NCBI RefSeq assembly: GCF_001431705.1
Contig: NZ_LJWX01000002.1
Coordinates: 711,352 to 775,351 of the forward strand
Reading direction: 5' to 3'
Source of the DNA: Ferrovum sp. JA12
GTDB taxonomy: Bacteria; Pseudomonadota; Gammaproteobacteria; Burkholderiales; Ferrovaceae
Length of the DNA stretch: 64,000 bases
The notes beneath the pieces were generated by a model. The model was not told the origin of the DNA. It ran no database searches and saw only the letters and a program-made list of their open reading frames with translations. The position numbers were made by a program, and so were the translations under genes. Shown piece after piece: positions 39,203-50,000 of the stretch; the stretch's first letter is position 1; each line of letters starts with the position of its first letter.

Positions 39203-41884
39203 ATGGCCCTTAATACCTTTAACACCCTCAGGGAGTTTTCCACTAAACAGGGAGCTGCCAAGTTTTATTCCATCCCAGCCTTGACAGAGGCTGGTTTTGA
39301 AAACACCCACCGTTTACCTATATCCATCAGGATAGTCCTGGAATCTGTCCTCAGAAATGTGGATGGAAAAAGAATTACTGAAGACCATGTTAAGGCCTTA
39401 GCCAATTGGCAAGCCAATCAATCTAGAACAGAAGAAATCCCCTTTGTGGTAGCTCGCGTAGTACTGCAAGATTTTACTGGGGTACCCTTACTGGCTGATC
39501 TTGCAGCCATGAGAAACGTTGCTGTAAATCAAGGAAAAAACCCCAAAGCCATTGAGCCATTAGTTCCCGTTAATCTTGTTGTAGACCATTCTGTACAAGT
39601 GGATTTTTACAATACACCCACCTCTCTTCAAGACAACATGGAGCTTGAATTCGAACGCAATAGCGAACGCTACAAGTTCATGAAATGGGGGATGCAAGCC
39701 TTTGATACCTTCCAAGTAGTTCCCCCAGGTATTGGTATTGTGCACCAGGTTAACCTTGAGTATTTGGCTCGGGGAGTCCTGCAAAAAGATCATATTTACT
39801 ATCCAGATACCTTGGTAGGTACCGATTCCCACACCACCATGATCAATGGTATTGGAGTGGTGGGCTGGGGTGTGGGAGGGATTGAAGCGGAAGCGGGTAT
39901 GCTGGGACAACCTGTTTATTTTCTGACTCCTGATGTAGTTGGGGTAAATTTAACGGACCAACTCAAAGAGGGAGTTACCGCCACCGATCTCGTTTTAACC
40001 ATTACTGAAATGCTTAGGCAAGCCAAAGTGGTGGGGAAATTTGTGGAGTTCTTTGGTCCAGGAACCGCCTCACTCGCCCTACCCGATCGTGCAACCATTG
40101 CCAATATGGCTCCCGAGTATGGCGCTACCATGGGCTTTTTTCCCGTGGATGAGGAAACAGTCACCTACTTTAGAAATACAGGCAGAACGGATGAGGAAAT
40201 TGATGCCTTTGTCAGTTATTGGAAAGCACAAAATATGTTTGGTATTCCCCAGAAGGGTGAGTGTGATTACAGCCAATTACTAGAATTAGATTTATCCACT
40301 ATTGAACCCTCCGTAGCAGGACCTAAACGCCCACAGGACAGAATTCTTTTAAATAACCTGAAAACCAAAGTTAATCAACTATTAACCACCCCAGTTAAAG
40401 ATGGTGGATATGGAAAAAGCACAGATAGTACACAGAAAGTATTTCACACAGTTGCTAAACATGTGCCCTTGAAAGATGCAGAGGTATTAATTGCCGCCAT
40501 CACTTCCTGTACCAACACCTCAAATCCTGGAGTTCTTCTGGCCGCTGGCATTTTAGCCAAGAAGGCAGTGGCCTTAGGGTTGACAGTGAATCCATGGGTT
40601 AAAACATCTCTCGCCCCTGGTTCAAGAGTGGTGACTGAGTATCTTAAAAACGCCCAATTACAAGACGCACTAGATCAGCTGGGTTTTAAATTGGTGGGCT
40701 ATGGCTGTACCACTTGTATTGGGAACGCTGGACCTTTAGATCAAGATTTGGAAGATACCATCGTAAAAAATGATCTAGTGGGCTGCGCGGTATTGTCGGG
40801 AAATCGTAATTTTGAAGCACGAATTCACCCAAACATTAAGGCTAACTTTTTAATGAGCCCACCACTCGTGGTGGCCTTTGCCATTGCCGGGCGTGTGAAT
40901 ATTGATATGTCCACTGAGCCCCTTGGTAAAGATCATAATGGACAGTCTGTTTTCTTAAGGGATATTTGGCCCACACAGCAGGAGGTAGCAGAGGTCATGG
41001 GTTTTGCTACCGATGCGCAAACATATAGAAAACTTTACGCCGACTTTACCAAAGATAACCCTCTGTGGAATAACATCCCTTCCTCAACGGGTCTCATCTA
41101 CCAGTGGGAAAACTCTACTTATATTGCCGAGCCTCCCTTCTTTAAAGATTTCTCGATGATGCCTGGTGTTATTCAACCCATTAAAGGAGCAAGAGCCTTG
41201 GGTATTTTTGGTGATTCCATCACCACCGATCATATTAGTCCAGCTGGCTCCATTAAGCCCTCCTCGCCCGCAGGTAAATATTTACAAGAGCAAGGGGTTG
41301 TCGTAAAAGACTTTAATAGCTACGGCTCACGACGCGGTAATCATGAAGTAATGATGCGTGGTACCTTTGCCAACGTACGCATTAAAAATCTGATGGTTCC
41401 AGGTTCTGAGGGAGGCGTTACCCTGTATCAACCCAGCGGCGAACAAATGGCCATTTATGATGCTGCCATGGCCTATCAAAGTAAACATATTCCTACCATG
41501 ATATTCGCAGGTGAAGAGTATGGAACTGGATCCTCAAGAGATTGGGCAGCTAAGGGTACGCAGTTACTCGGAGTTAAGGCTGTTATTGCCAGAAGTTTTG
41601 AGCGAATCCATAGAAGCAACCTTGTTGGAATGGGAGTGTTACCTTGTCAATTTATTGGAGAGACCACTCATCAATCGCTCAATTTAGTGGGTAACGAAAC
41701 ATTTGATATAGTGGGTATTGATGATGATTTAAAACCTCAACAAAAGATTACTCTCGTTATTCATCGTGCCTCGGGTCAAAGTGAAGAAGTTCCATTGTTA
41801 CTTCGTATTGATACGCCAATTGAGGTAGACTACTACAAAAATGGTGGTATTTTGCCTTACGTTTTACGCGAGTTATTGGATTAG
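39203..41884 (+). CDS. acnA: aconitate hydratase AcnA
   Basis: 4Fe-4S dehydratase of the TCA cycle; probably also hydrates 2-methylaconitate. 893 residues, the AcnA/IRP-type length. Cluster cysteines lie in [10 protein letters not shown] and [12 protein letters not shown]; catalytic-domain segments [21 protein letters not shown] and [16 protein letters not shown] are intact. No AcnD-specific prpF gene follows, in line with the presence of prpD. GGAG ribosome site before ATG. Confidence 0.95.
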   Translation: MALNTFNTLREFSTKQGAAKFYSIPALTEAGFENTHRLPISIRIVLESVLRNVDGKRITEDHVKALANWQANQSRTEEIPFVVARVVLQDFTGVPLLADLAAMRNVAVNQGKNPKAIEPLVPVNLVVDHSVQVDFYNTPTSLQDNMELEFERNSERYKFMKWGMQAFDTFQVVPPGIGIVHQVNLEYLARGVLQKDHIYYPDTLVGTDSHTTMINGIGVVGWGVGGIEAEAGMLGQPVYFLTPDVVGVNLTDQLKEGVTATDLVLTITEMLRQAKVVGKFVEFFGPGTASLALPDRATIANMAPEYGATMGFFPVDEETVTYFRNTGRTDEEIDAFVSYWKAQNMFGIPQKGECDYSQLLELDLSTIEPSVAGPKRPQDRILLNNLKTKVNQLLTTPVKDGGYGKSTDSTQKVFHTVAKHVPLKDAEVLIAAITSCTNTSNPGVLLAAGILAKKAVALGLTVNPWVKTSLAPGSRVVTEYLKNAQLQDALDQLGFKLVGYGCTTCIGNAGPLDQDLEDTIVKNDLVGCAVLSGNRNFEARIHPNIKANFLMSPPLVVAFAIAGRVNIDMSTEPLGKDHNGQSVFLRDIWPTQQEVAEVMGFATDAQTYRKLYADFTKDNPLWNNIPSSTGLIYQWENSTYIAEPPFFKDFSMMPGVIQPIKGARALGIFGDSITTDHISPAGSIKPSSPAGKYLQEQGVVVKDFNSYGSRRGNHEVMMRGTFANVRIKNLMVPGSEGGVTLYQPSGEQMAIYDAAMAYQSKHIPTMIFAGEEYGTGSSRDWAAKGTQLLGVKAVIARSFERIHRSNLVGMGVLPCQFIGETTHQSLNLVGNETFDIVGIDDDLKPQQKITLVIHRASGQSEEVPLLLRIDTPIEVDYYKNGGILPYVLRELLD

Positions 41885-41904
41885 TTATTTATTTGGAGTC
41901 TTTC

Positions 41905-42888
41905 ATGAAAAAACCTGTTCGTGTTGCTGTTACCGGTTCTGGTGGACAAATTGGCTATAGCCTTTTATTTCGTATTGCCAGTGGTGAAATGTTAGGAGCT
42001 GATCAGCCTGTTATTTTACAACTCTTTGACATCACTCCTTCTTTACCAGTGGTTAAAGGGGTAGTTATGGAATTAGAGGATTGCGCTTTTCCTCTATTAC
42101 ATGGAATCACTGTTTCCGATGATGTCAGGATAGCTTTTAAGGATGCTGATATCGCTTTACTGGTAGGAAGTCGTCCCCGAATAAAAGGGATGGAAAGAAA
42201 AGATTTGCTGGAAATGAATGGCGCTATTTTTACGGAGCAAGGACGTGCACTCTCAGAGGTTGCCAGTCGTCAAGTTAAGGTACTGGTAGTTGGTAACCCT
42301 GCTAACACCAACGCTTTAATTGCCATGAAAAATGCACCAGAACTGGCTCCACATAATTTTACTGCCATGATGCGTCTTGACCACAATCGAGCCCTGTCGC
42401 AAATTGCTGGTAAATTATCTGTTCCAGTGACCAGTGTCAAAAAAGTGACCATTTGGGGAAACCACTCAGCCACGCAATACCCTGACCTATTTCAGGCTGA
42501 CGTAGGGGGTAAAAGGGTATCCACATTGATTAATGATCAGTCTTGGGTTGAAAATACTTTTATTCCAACAGTACAAAAACGAGGAGCGGCCATTATCGAA
42601 GCGCGAGGATTATCCTCAGCAGCCTCAGCGGCTAATGCGGCCATTAATCATATTCGTGACTGGGTTATGGGTAGCGAGACAAATGATTGGGTTACTATGG
42701 GTATTCCCTCTGATGGAAGCTATGGTATTGCTGAGGGAGTGATATTTGGTTATCCCGTTACTTGTCAAAATGGCGTGTATACCATTGTTCAAGGATTAGA
42801 TTTAAGTGATTTTAGTGTCCAAAAAATCAAAGCCACCCATCAAGAACTCTTAGAAGAAAGAGCCGCCGTTAGCCACCTTCTAGGCTAA
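41905..42888 (+). CDS. mdh: malate dehydrogenase
   Basis: NAD-dependent oxidation of malate to oxaloacetate. About 327 residues, the betaproteobacterial/cytosolic-like type. Rossmann motif [14 protein letters not shown], substrate-binding Arg residues in [32 protein letters not shown] and [11 protein letters not shown] with the catalytic His. GGAG 6 bases before fixes ATG 41905; the longer frame starts with TTG at 41893. Last gene of the methylcitrate operon, where it regenerates the oxaloacetate consumed by PrpC. Confidence 0.96.
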   Translation: MKKPVRVAVTGSGGQIGYSLLFRIASGEMLGADQPVILQLFDITPSLPVVKGVVMELEDCAFPLLHGITVSDDVRIAFKDADIALLVGSRPRIKGMERKDLLEMNGAIFTEQGRALSEVASRQVKVLVVGNPANTNALIAMKNAPELAPHNFTAMMRLDHNRALSQIAGKLSVPVTSVKKVTIWGNHSATQYPDLFQADVGGKRVSTLINDQSWVENTFIPTVQKRGAAIIEARGLSSAASAANAAINHIRDWVMGSETNDWVTMGIPSDGSYGIAEGVIFGYPVTCQNGVYTIVQGLDLSDFSVQKIKATHQELLEERAAVSHLLG

Positions 42889-42928
42889 TACACTCTTATT
42901 TAAGTTTTAGAGATGGTGTCACGAAGTC

Positions 42929-42958
42929 CTTGGGCGCAACTTAAAAGCTGCGCCCAAG
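42929..42958 (+). terminator. hairpin terminator after mdh
   Basis: Perfect 10-bp stem CTTGGGCGCA / TGCGCCCAAG with a 10-base loop, 40 bases after mdh. GC-rich compared with its surroundings; the following CTTATTT is only a weak T-tract. Confidence 0.6.
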
Positions 42959-43029
42959 CTTATTTGGACAAACAAGTCGTCGAATAAACGTCTAACACTT
43001 ACCTCAGGACGATGAGATACTTGACATAG

Positions 43030-43791
43030 TTATTTTTGTTTTAATTGATGCAGCAGAGCAACATCAACAACTCCTAGATGGGTCCAACCATCATCTTGTC
43101 TTGCTTGACAGGGTAAATGAGGCTCACCCAGATGATTCGTCACCAATAGGGCATCCTCAAACAATTGGTGTTTGGTATATTCACTCATAGTAATAAGAGT
43201 TGGGATAGCCGCCTTTGTTGCTGCCTTTAATCCGTTTTCAGAGTCTTCAATGGCAAGACACTCTTCCGGCTTTAATCCCAGTTGTTTAAGCGTCCACAGA
43301 TAAATATCAGGCGCAGGTTTTTTGGCTTTTACAACATCGCCTGCGGCGATCACCTCAAACCATTCCACCGAGTGTTTACCAAGACTGTTCTCTAGTAAAG
43401 CAATGACATTATCCGGTGTCGTGGTAGTCACAATAGCAAGACGAATGCCCTCAGCTCTCGCCTCCTCTAGTAAACGTTTGACACCAGGGCGTAAGGGGAT
43501 CAACCCCTCATGCAATAAAGATAAATAATGAGAGGTTTTAGTTTGATGAATCTCTTTTATAAGATTGTTCCAGTGAGATTGATGACTTCCGTCTTGTATA
43601 TAGTTATTTAAATAATGACGGATACGTTCTTTACCACCTGTCACATCAAGTAACTCACCATAGAGCTTTTCATCCCAGAACCAATCTAATTGGTGGTCTT
43701 TAAAGGCTTGATTAAAAGCAATGCGGTGGGCGTCGCGCTCTGTTTCTGCCAGTGTTCCATCTACATCAAATAAAAATGCGCGCCAAACCAT
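43030..43791 (-). CDS. cbbY: CbbY-like HAD-superfamily phosphatase
   Basis: HAD-superfamily subclass IA hydrolase of 253 residues. The nucleophile motif DVDGTLAETERDAHRIAFN and the cap segment WDEKLYGELLDVTGGKERI match CbbY, the xylulose-1,5-bisphosphate phosphatase often linked to Rubisco; TTTTP (motif II) and AIEDSENGLKAA (motif III/IV) are intact. GGGAGG precedes ATG. No Calvin-cycle genes are in the window, so the physiological substrate is open; CbbY homologues also occur in non-autotrophs. Confidence 0.8.
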   Translation of the reverse strand: MVWRAFLFDVDGTLAETERDAHRIAFNQAFKDHQLDWFWDEKLYGELLDVTGGKERIRHYLNNYIQDGSHQSHWNNLIKEIHQTKTSHYLSLLHEGLIPLRPGVKRLLEEARAEGIRLAIVTTTTPDNVIALLENSLGKHSVEWFEVIAAGDVVKAKKPAPDIYLWTLKQLGLKPEECLAIEDSENGLKAATKAAIPTLITMSEYTKHQLFEDALLVTNHLGEPHLPCQARQDDGWTHLGVVDVALLHQLKQK

Positions 43792-44020
43792 CCTTTCCTC
43801 CCAATACTGAGCAGTATTCCTTATTATTATAGAAACTCTATATTAAATAAAAATGATAATTGGAATATCAGTTTTATCTATTTTAGTATCAGTCTCAGCG
43901 CGCAAAGGTTACAGGTGTCAACAAGGTGTAACCAAGTACCACTCAGGAATACAAAAAAAGCGTGAAAACCGATTAAAATTTCTCAACGCTCTTAACTAAA
44001 AGTACGTTGAAATATTTAAT
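43792..44020. other. non-coding stretch upstream of the CbbY gene
   Basis: AT-rich first part (43800-43895) holds the ribosome site and presumably the promoter of the phosphatase gene on the minus strand. From about 43896 base composition changes (CAGCGCGCAAAGGTTACAGG...), and this may be a decayed part of the same insertion sequence whose right end follows. Short open frames here have no recognisable TnpB residues. Confidence 0.4.
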
Positions 44021-44147
44021 ATATTGCGCGGAGATCCTCCCCATTTAAGGAAGGATGAATAGCGCGAACTCCGAAGGTGTCCGTGTTGTTGCCAGCTTAC
44101 TCAGAGGTTTTAGGAACCCCCCGTCTTTAGGCAGGGGAGGATGTCAA
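44021..44147 (+). mobile_element. relic IS200/IS605-family right end with omegaRNA-like structure
   Basis: The terminal segment GAACCCCCCGTCTTTAGGCAGGGGAGGATGTCAA (described at 44114-44147; key parts CCCCCGTC-TTTA-GGCAGGGG and GATGTCAA) is the classic imperfect hairpin plus tail at the right end of IS200/IS605-type elements, which is also the 3' end of TnpB omegaRNA. Upstream lie further paired arms: ATCCTCCC 44034-44041 with GGAAGGAT 44049-44056, and CGGAG 44029-44033 with CTCCG 44069-44073. No transposase or tnpB gene remains and no left end was found. It ends 2 bases before the lon stop codon. Confidence 0.72.
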
Positions 44148-44149
44148 TA

Positions 44150-46561
44150 TTAATGCTTAATGGAGGAAGTAATCGGTTCAGCTAATTGAGGGGTAGAAGT
44201 CAGTCCATCATCAGTGATAACTTCTGCCACAGGCAAATGCTCAAGTGCCATGGCCAACACTTGATCAATCCACTTAACAGGACGTATATCCAGTTTAGCT
44301 TTTACATTTTCTGGAATTTCTATTAAATCCTTTTCATTTTCCTCAGGAATTAATACGGTTCTAATACCACCGCGATGAGCCGCCAAGAGCTTTTCTTTTA
44401 AGCCACCAATAGGGAGTACTTCCCCGCGCAGCGTGATCTCGCCAGTCATTGCTACATCTGCCTTAACAGGAATACCCGTTAACACTGAGACCATGGCCGT
44501 GGTAATCGCTATGCCAGCTGAGGGCCCATCTTTGGGTGTTGCTCCCTCTGGTAAATGAATATGAATATCAGCCTTTTCATAAAAATCTTCCGCAATCGCC
44601 AAGGATTTAGCACGACTCCTCACAACACTAAGTGCTGCTTGAATGGACTCTTGCATCACCTCACCCAATTTTCCGGTGGTAGTCATTTTCCCTTTACCCG
44701 GCAATTTAACCGCCTCAATGGTTAATAGTTCGCCACCTACCTCTGTCCAAGCAAGGCCTGTCACCAGTCCCACTTGATTGTTTTTTTCAGCCAAACCGAA
44801 ACTGTAGCGATGGACACCAAGATATTTTTGAATATTTTTAGGAGTAACATTTACCTGCTGGGTTTTCTTATTGAGCAACAAAAATTTGACGACCTTACGA
44901 CAAATCTTAGCCATTTCTCGCTCTAAGGCACGAACACCAGCCTCACGGGTATAGTACTGAACAATTTCACGCAAAGCCGAATCGGACATATGCAACTCTT
45001 CTTCACGTAAACCATTTGCTTTGAGTTGTTTAGGTAATAAGTATTTACGCGCAATATTAACTTTTTCATCCTCGGTATAGCCTGATAAACGGATCACTTC
45101 CATACGATCTAGAAGAGGTGCTGGAATATTTAGAGTGTTAGCGGTAGCCACAAACATTACATCAGACAAATCATATTCCACTTCCACATAATGATCAGTA
45201 AAGGCATTATTTTGCTCAGGATCTAGCACTTCTAACAAGGCTGAAGAGGGATCACCACGAAAATCTTGTCCCAACTTATCCACTTCGTCCAATAAAAAGA
45301 GTGGGTTTTTTACGCCAACTTTAGACATATTTTGTAAGATTTTTCCAGGCATAGCGCCAATGTAGGTGCGACGATGACCTCTTATCTCAGCCTCATCTCG
45401 CATGCCTCCTAGGGCCATGCGCACAAATTTTCTGTTGGTAGCACGAGCTATGGATTGACCAAGGGATGTTTTACCAACCCCAGGTGGTCCCACCAAGCAA
45501 AGAATGGGGGCTTTCACTTTATCCACACGGGTTTGTACAGCTAGATATTCAACAATACGCTCCTTCACTTTATCTAGCCCATAGTGGTCAGCATCAAGCA
45601 CTTTCTCACAGGCGCCCAGATCATGACTCACTTTAGTTTTCTTCTTCCACGGAAGGGCTATTAATGCATCAATATAGTTTCTTACTACTGTGGCCTCAGC
45701 GGACATTGGCGACATTAATTTTAACTTTTTAAGCTCAGCCTCAGCTTTAGTCAAGGCTTCCTTGGACATATGGGCCGCTTTAATCTTTTTATCCAACTCC
45801 TCAAGATCAGCTCCTTCCTCGCTATCTCCCAATTCTTTTTGAATAGCCTTCACTTGCTCATTTAAATAGTATTCACGTTGACTTTTTTCCATCTGACGTT
45901 TTACACGTCCACGAATTCTTTTTTCAACCTGAAGAATATCAATTTCACTTTCAAGAACAGACAGTAAATGCTCCAAGCGTTCTTGAACATCAAACATTTC
46001 AAGAATCTGTTGTTTTTGCTCAAGCTTTAAAGGAAGGTGGGCAGCAATGGTGTCAGCCAATCTACCTGCCTCATCAATACTCGAAAAAGAAGTCATGACC
46101 TCTGGTGGAATTTTTTTATTCAGTTTCACATACTGATCAAATTGAGCCAGCAGTGTTCGACGCATGGCCTCAATCTCTGGATCATCGCTAACCTGTTTTT
46201 CTACCAATACAGCACCGCCCACAAAATGTGATTTTATATCGGTGACATCAGTGACTTCAGCACGATTAACCCCCTCCACTAGTACCTTCACCGTACCATC
46301 AGGAAGTTTTAGCATTTGTAAGATACTAGCTAAACTTCCAACATGAAACAATTCATCAGGTTTAGGCTCATCATTGGCCGCAAACTTTTGGGCGACCAGC
46401 AAGATACTTTTACCTTGCTCCATGGCTATTTCGAGAGCTTTAATTGACTTTTGACGACCTACAAACAAAGGAATAACCATGTGCGGAAAAACCACTACAT
46501 CACGCAAAGGCAATAAGGGATATTCAATACGGTTGATGGCGGTATCAGGTAAAGAGGTCAT
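44150..46561 (-). CDS. lon: ATP-dependent protease Lon
   Basis: Hexameric AAA+ serine protease for abnormal and regulatory proteins. 803 residues: N-terminal substrate domain (about 1-200), coiled-coil linker (about 200-300), ATPase with Walker [12 protein letters not shown] and Walker [10 protein letters not shown], and the protease domain with catalytic Ser in [10 protein letters not shown] and Lys in [19 protein letters not shown] ribosome site. Located 73 bases downstream of clpX behind its own heat-shock-like promoter. Confidence 0.97.
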   Translation of the reverse strand: MTSLPDTAINRIEYPLLPLRDVVVFPHMVIPLFVGRQKSIKALEIAMEQGKSILLVAQKFAANDEPKPDELFHVGSLASILQMLKLPDGTVKVLVEGVNRAEVTDVTDIKSHFVGGAVLVEKQVSDDPEIEAMRRTLLAQFDQYVKLNKKIPPEVMTSFSSIDEAGRLADTIAAHLPLKLEQKQQILEMFDVQERLEHLLSVLESEIDILQVEKRIRGRVKRQMEKSQREYYLNEQVKAIQKELGDSEEGADLEELDKKIKAAHMSKEALTKAEAELKKLKLMSPMSAEATVVRNYIDALIALPWKKKTKVSHDLGACEKVLDADHYGLDKVKERIVEYLAVQTRVDKVKAPILCLVGPPGVGKTSLGQSIARATNRKFVRMALGGMRDEAEIRGHRRTYIGAMPGKILQNMSKVGVKNPLFLLDEVDKLGQDFRGDPSSALLEVLDPEQNNAFTDHYVEVEYDLSDVMFVATANTLNIPAPLLDRMEVIRLSGYTEDEKVNIARKYLLPKQLKANGLREEELHMSDSALREIVQYYTREAGVRALEREMAKICRKVVKFLLLNKKTQQVNVTPKNIQKYLGVHRYSFGLAEKNNQVGLVTGLAWTEVGGELLTIEAVKLPGKGKMTTTGKLGEVMQESIQAALSVVRSRAKSLAIAEDFYEKADIHIHLPEGATPKDGPSAGIAITTAMVSVLTGIPVKADVAMTGEITLRGEVLPIGGLKEKLLAAHRGGIRTVLIPEENEKDLIEIPENVKAKLDIRPVKWIDQVLAMALEHLPVAEVITDDGLTSTPQLAEPITSSIKH

Positions 46562-46595
46562 GGTTCACTCCCGTGAATTAAAAGTAACTCAAGTA

Positions 46596-46627
46596 TAGAT
46601 AGGGTCAAATTTCCCCTTTTTCAAGGG
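46596..46627 (-). promoter_or_regulatory. sigma-32-like heat-shock promoter for lon
   Basis: Minus strand: CCCTTGAA (46627-46620), a 15-base spacer, then CCCTATCTA (46604-46596). This fits the RpoH consensus CTTGAA-N13-17-CCCCATNTA with few mismatches. The -35 lies inside the clpX terminator stem. Confidence 0.68.
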
Positions 46628-46631
46628 GAAA
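46610..46631 (-). terminator. terminator between clpX and lon
   Basis: Nine-bp perfect stem TTTCCCCTT / AAGGGGAAA with a 4-base loop, 3 bases after the clpX stop, followed on the minus strand by TTTGAC. The stem also carries the lon -35 element. Confidence 0.6.
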
Positions 46632-46634
46632 CGC

Positions 46635-47891
46635 TCAAACTCCAGCTACCTTTTGCTGGTCAGCATAAATCAAAAGGGGAGTCCCCTCCGATTTAATGGT
46701 TGCCTCGTCAACTACCACCTTACTGACGTTCTTCAAAGAGGGCAGATCAAACATGGTCTCCAGCAGAGAATGTTCTATAATAGAACGTAAACCCCTGGCA
46801 CCAGTTTTTCTTTGTAGAGCTTTTCTAGCTATAGCGCGCAAGGCTTCCTCACGGAATTCTAGATCAACGTTTTCCATAGCAAAAAGCTTTTGATATTGTT
46901 TTGTTAAAGCATTTTTGGGTTCTGTTAAAATTCGCACTAAAGCGCTTTCATGCAACTCCTCCAAGGTCGCCACCACTGGAAGCCGACCCACAAACTCGGG
47001 GATAAGACCAAACTTAATCAAATCCTCTGGTTCAACTTCATGCAGTAACTCACTGTTTTCACGTGAATCCTTGCTGGAAACCTGCGCCGCAAATCCAATT
47101 CCACCCTTTTCCGAGCGCTCCTTGATAACACGCTCTAAGCCACCAAAGGCTCCTCCACAAATGAATAGAATGTTTGTAGTATCCACCTGCACAAACTCTT
47201 GATTGGGATGCTTTCTTCCACCCTGTGGGGGGACTGAAGCAACTGTCCCTTCTATTAATTTTAGTAAAGCTTGTTGGACTCCCTCCCCTGATACATCTCG
47301 GGTAATGGAGGGATTATCTGACTTACGGGAAATCTTATCAATTTCATCAATATAAACAATACCTTTTTGCGCTTTTTCAACATCATAGTCGCATTTTTGA
47401 AGCAATTTTTGGATAATGTTTTCTACATCCTCACCCACATACCCAGCTTCGGTTAAGGTGGTGGCATCGGCGATCACAAAAGGTACATTCAATAGTCTGG
47501 CCAAGGTTTGAGCAAGTAAAGTTTTTCCTGATCCAGTTGGACCAATTAGCAATATATTACTTTTTGCCAATTCAACTTCTTTTTCTTTACTCTCATTTCT
47601 CAAGCGCTTGTAGTGGTTGTATACCGCAACTGCGAGAGTTTTCTTAGCTGTTTTTTGATCAATGACATATTGATCAAGAATATCCGCAATTTCTTGGGGA
47701 GTTGGTAGATCCGCCTTAGCATTTTTTACCTCAGCGCCCTGAATTTCTTCGCGAATAATGTCATTACATAATTCAATACACTCATCACAAATAAATACGG
47801 AAGGCCCAGCGATCAGTTTTCTGACTTCATGTTGGCTTTTTCCGCAAAATGAGCAATATAAAATTTTTTCGCCACTTGCTTTTTCGCTCAT
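46635..47891 (-). CDS. clpX: Clp protease ATP-binding subunit ClpX
   Basis: AAA+ unfoldase that feeds ClpP. 418 residues: N-terminal C4 zinc-binding domain (CSFCGKSQ...CDECIELC, residues about 12-41), Walker [13 protein letters not shown], Walker [10 protein letters not shown], and the IGF-type ClpP-binding loop region. Follows clpP after 58 bases in the conserved tig-clpP-clpX-lon order. Confidence 0.97.
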   Translation of the reverse strand: MSEKASGEKILYCSFCGKSQHEVRKLIAGPSVFICDECIELCNDIIREEIQGAEVKNAKADLPTPQEIADILDQYVIDQKTAKKTLAVAVYNHYKRLRNESKEKEVELAKSNILLIGPTGSGKTLLAQTLARLLNVPFVIADATTLTEAGYVGEDVENIIQKLLQKCDYDVEKAQKGIVYIDEIDKISRKSDNPSITRDVSGEGVQQALLKLIEGTVASVPPQGGRKHPNQEFVQVDTTNILFICGGAFGGLERVIKERSEKGGIGFAAQVSSKDSRENSELLHEVEPEDLIKFGLIPEFVGRLPVVATLEELHESALVRILTEPKNALTKQYQKLFAMENVDLEFREEALRAIARKALQRKTGARGLRSIIEHSLLETMFDLPSLKNVSKVVVDEATIKSEGTPLLIYADQQKVAGV

Positions 47892-47949
47892 TAGCCCAAT
47901 TCCTTATAAAATCTCTTTAAAAACAGTGTAGCGCGATCTAGACAAAATA

Positions 47950-48582
47950 TCACGCACCAATTTCACCGCGTTTCTCAATAATTTGATCAACTAAACCATA
48001 CTTAAGTGCCTCGTCAGCACTCATAAAATTATCTCTATCTGTATCCTTTTCTATCACATCAAGTGGCTGACCAGTATGAAGACTCATCATTTCATTCAGA
48101 CGACGTCTTAAATAGAGAATTTCCTTAGCTTGAATCTCGATATCAGAGGCTTGACCCTGCGCCCCCCCTGATGGTTGATGAATCATAATTCTGGTGTTAG
48201 GTAAGGCAAAACGCTTACCCTTTTGTCCTGCTGCCAATAAAAACGCGCCCATACTAGCGGCAATACCCATACAAGTGGTACTGACATCGGCTTTAATAAA
48301 CTGCATCGTGTCATAAATAGCTAAACCAGCGGAAACTGACCCTCCTGGAGAGTTTATATAAAGATTTATATCTTTATCAGGATTTTCAGACTCCAAAAAT
48401 AGCAACTGGGCCACCACAAGATTAGCGGTCTCATCGGTCACAGGTCCCACCAAGAAAATAACACGCTCTTTAAGTAAACGAGAGAAAATGTCATAAGCTC
48501 TCTCCCCCCGACCACTTTGTTCAACCACCATGGGAACCAAACCCAAACCTTGAGGGCTAACATTAAAGCTTTCTTTTATCAT
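47950..48582 (-). CDS. clpP: ATP-dependent Clp protease proteolytic subunit
   Basis: Serine peptidase that forms a tetradecameric chamber. 210 residues from ATG 48582, which has AGGAA 6 bases upstream and gives an N-terminus ([22 protein letters not shown]) with the usual short propeptide. A longer frame to 48678 overlaps tig and is rejected. Catalytic Ser is in [14 protein letters not shown], His in [10 protein letters not shown], and the third residue Asp is near [13 protein letters not shown]. Confidence 0.96.
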   Translation of the reverse strand: MIKESFNVSPQGLGLVPMVVEQSGRGERAYDIFSRLLKERVIFLVGPVTDETANLVVAQLLFLESENPDKDINLYINSPGGSVSAGLAIYDTMQFIKADVSTTCMGIAASMGAFLLAAGQKGKRFALPNTRIMIHQPSGGAQGQASDIEIQAKEILYLRRRLNEMMSLHTGQPLDVIEKDTDRDNFMSADEALKYGLVDQIIEKRGEIGA

Positions 48583-48598
48583 ATTGATTCCTATTGTT

Positions 48599-49897
48599 TT
48601 ATTCTTTTCCAACCAACTCTTCAAATGGTGTTGGTACATCCACTGTATTGACTTGACCACAAAACCATTCAACCACATTATCCTCTAAAACAACAGATTC
48701 AGCCTCTTGCAATCTGTCTTTTTGTTGGTAATACCAGCGAATAATATCCTCAGGTTGTTCATAGGCACTAGCCATCTCTTCAATTAAAGATCTAACTTGT
48801 TCAGGTTTGGCTGATAAAGATTCCTTTGTAATAATTTCACCTAAAATCAACCCCAATGAAACCCGTCTTTTTGCCTGATCTGTAAACAGCGTGTCAGGCA
48901 AATCAAAGGAAGGTTTCTTGCCTGTACGACTTTCAAGATCAGCCAAAGTGTTTTGTCTAATCCTCTGTGTCTCTTGCGAGAGAGAGAATTGAGGCACTTC
49001 AATGGGCGTAGAATCCAACAAAGCCTGCATTACCTGATCTTTAACTTTAGATTTGATTCGATTTTTCACTTCACGTTCAAGATTTTTCCTCATATCTGCA
49101 CGTAATTTACTAATATCTCCCCCTTCAATGCCTACAGACCGCGCAAATTCCTCATCAATGGCGGGGAGGTGTGGCTCTTTCACCTCGTGCACTTGCACCT
49201 CAAAACGCACTGTTTTCCCTGCAAGATTAGGGGCTTGGTAATCTGTTGGAAAAGTTATCTCAAAGGTTTTAGATTCTTCTTTCTTCATGCCTACCACGTT
49301 GGCTTCAAAATCAGGCAAGAACTGATTTTGCCCTAAAACCAAATGATAATTTTTAGCCTCCCCTCCTTCAAAGGGTTCATTATCTAAAAATCCTTTAAAA
49401 TCAATAATAACCTGATCTTCATTTTGTGCGGCCCGATCTACCAGGGTGTACGATACTCTTTGTTTTCTTAAAATATCCAAGGTGCGATCAATATCGGCAT
49501 CACTGACTTCAGTAACCGGGCGGTTAATAGTCACTGCCTTCAAGTCACCGATAACAATTTCAGGGAATACCTCAAATTTAGCTATCAAACCAATAGTAGC
49601 TTCTTCTTTATGCTCAGGATTTGCGTCATAACTGGGATAGCCTGCCACTCTAAAATTATTGTCCTTGATCACCTGATAAAAATGATTCTGTGCCAGATCC
49701 CCCAGGACCTCTTGATGTAATTGTCCACCGTGTTGTTTTTCAAGAAGACTTAAAGGCACTTTTCCAGGTCGGAAACCCTGCATCTTTGCTGTCTTGGAAA
49801 GCTGTTTTAAACGTCTAGCTACCTCCTCTTGAACTTGGTTAAGAGGAATAGTTAAATTCACTGATCGTTCCAAACTACTGCTTTGATTTGTTTCCAT
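48599..49897 (-). CDS. tig: trigger factor
   Basis: Ribosome-associated chaperone and prolyl isomerase. 432 residues. The ribosome-binding loop [14 protein letters not shown] (residues about 41-54) is intact; an FKBP-type PPIase domain lies at about 150-240 ([18 protein letters not shown]), then the C-terminal helical arms. First gene of the tig-clpP-clpX set. Confidence 0.96.
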   Translation of the reverse strand: METNQSSSLERSVNLTIPLNQVQEEVARRLKQLSKTAKMQGFRPGKVPLSLLEKQHGGQLHQEVLGDLAQNHFYQVIKDNNFRVAGYPSYDANPEHKEEATIGLIAKFEVFPEIVIGDLKAVTINRPVTEVSDADIDRTLDILRKQRVSYTLVDRAAQNEDQVIIDFKGFLDNEPFEGGEAKNYHLVLGQNQFLPDFEANVVGMKKEESKTFEITFPTDYQAPNLAGKTVRFEVQVHEVKEPHLPAIDEEFARSVGIEGGDISKLRADMRKNLEREVKNRIKSKVKDQVMQALLDSTPIEVPQFSLSQETQRIRQNTLADLESRTGKKPSFDLPDTLFTDQAKRRVSLGLILGEIITKESLSAKPEQVRSLIEEMASAYEQPEDIIRWYYQQKDRLQEAESVVLEDNVVEWFCGQVNTVDVPTPFEELVGKE

Positions 49898-49939
49898 CGA
49901 TAGGCCTTTTTTACGTTATCTAAAATTACTTAACCATAG

Positions 49940-49947
49940 ATTATACA
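49940..49947 (-). promoter_or_regulatory. extended -10 promoter for tig
   Basis: TGTATAAT on the minus strand, 43 bases before the tig ATG. No good -35 was found, consistent with an extended -10 promoter. Confidence 0.45.
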
Positions 49948-50000
49948 AAATTTGTAATAATTCGGGTATGCTTATAAGGATTTTGTGTTTAGGTGAATGA

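Noticed and set aside
43896-44000. Possible C-terminal fragment of TnpB upstream of the IS right end
   Set aside because: All three plus-strand frames are interrupted or lack the zinc-finger and RuvC residues expected; coding origin cannot be supported.
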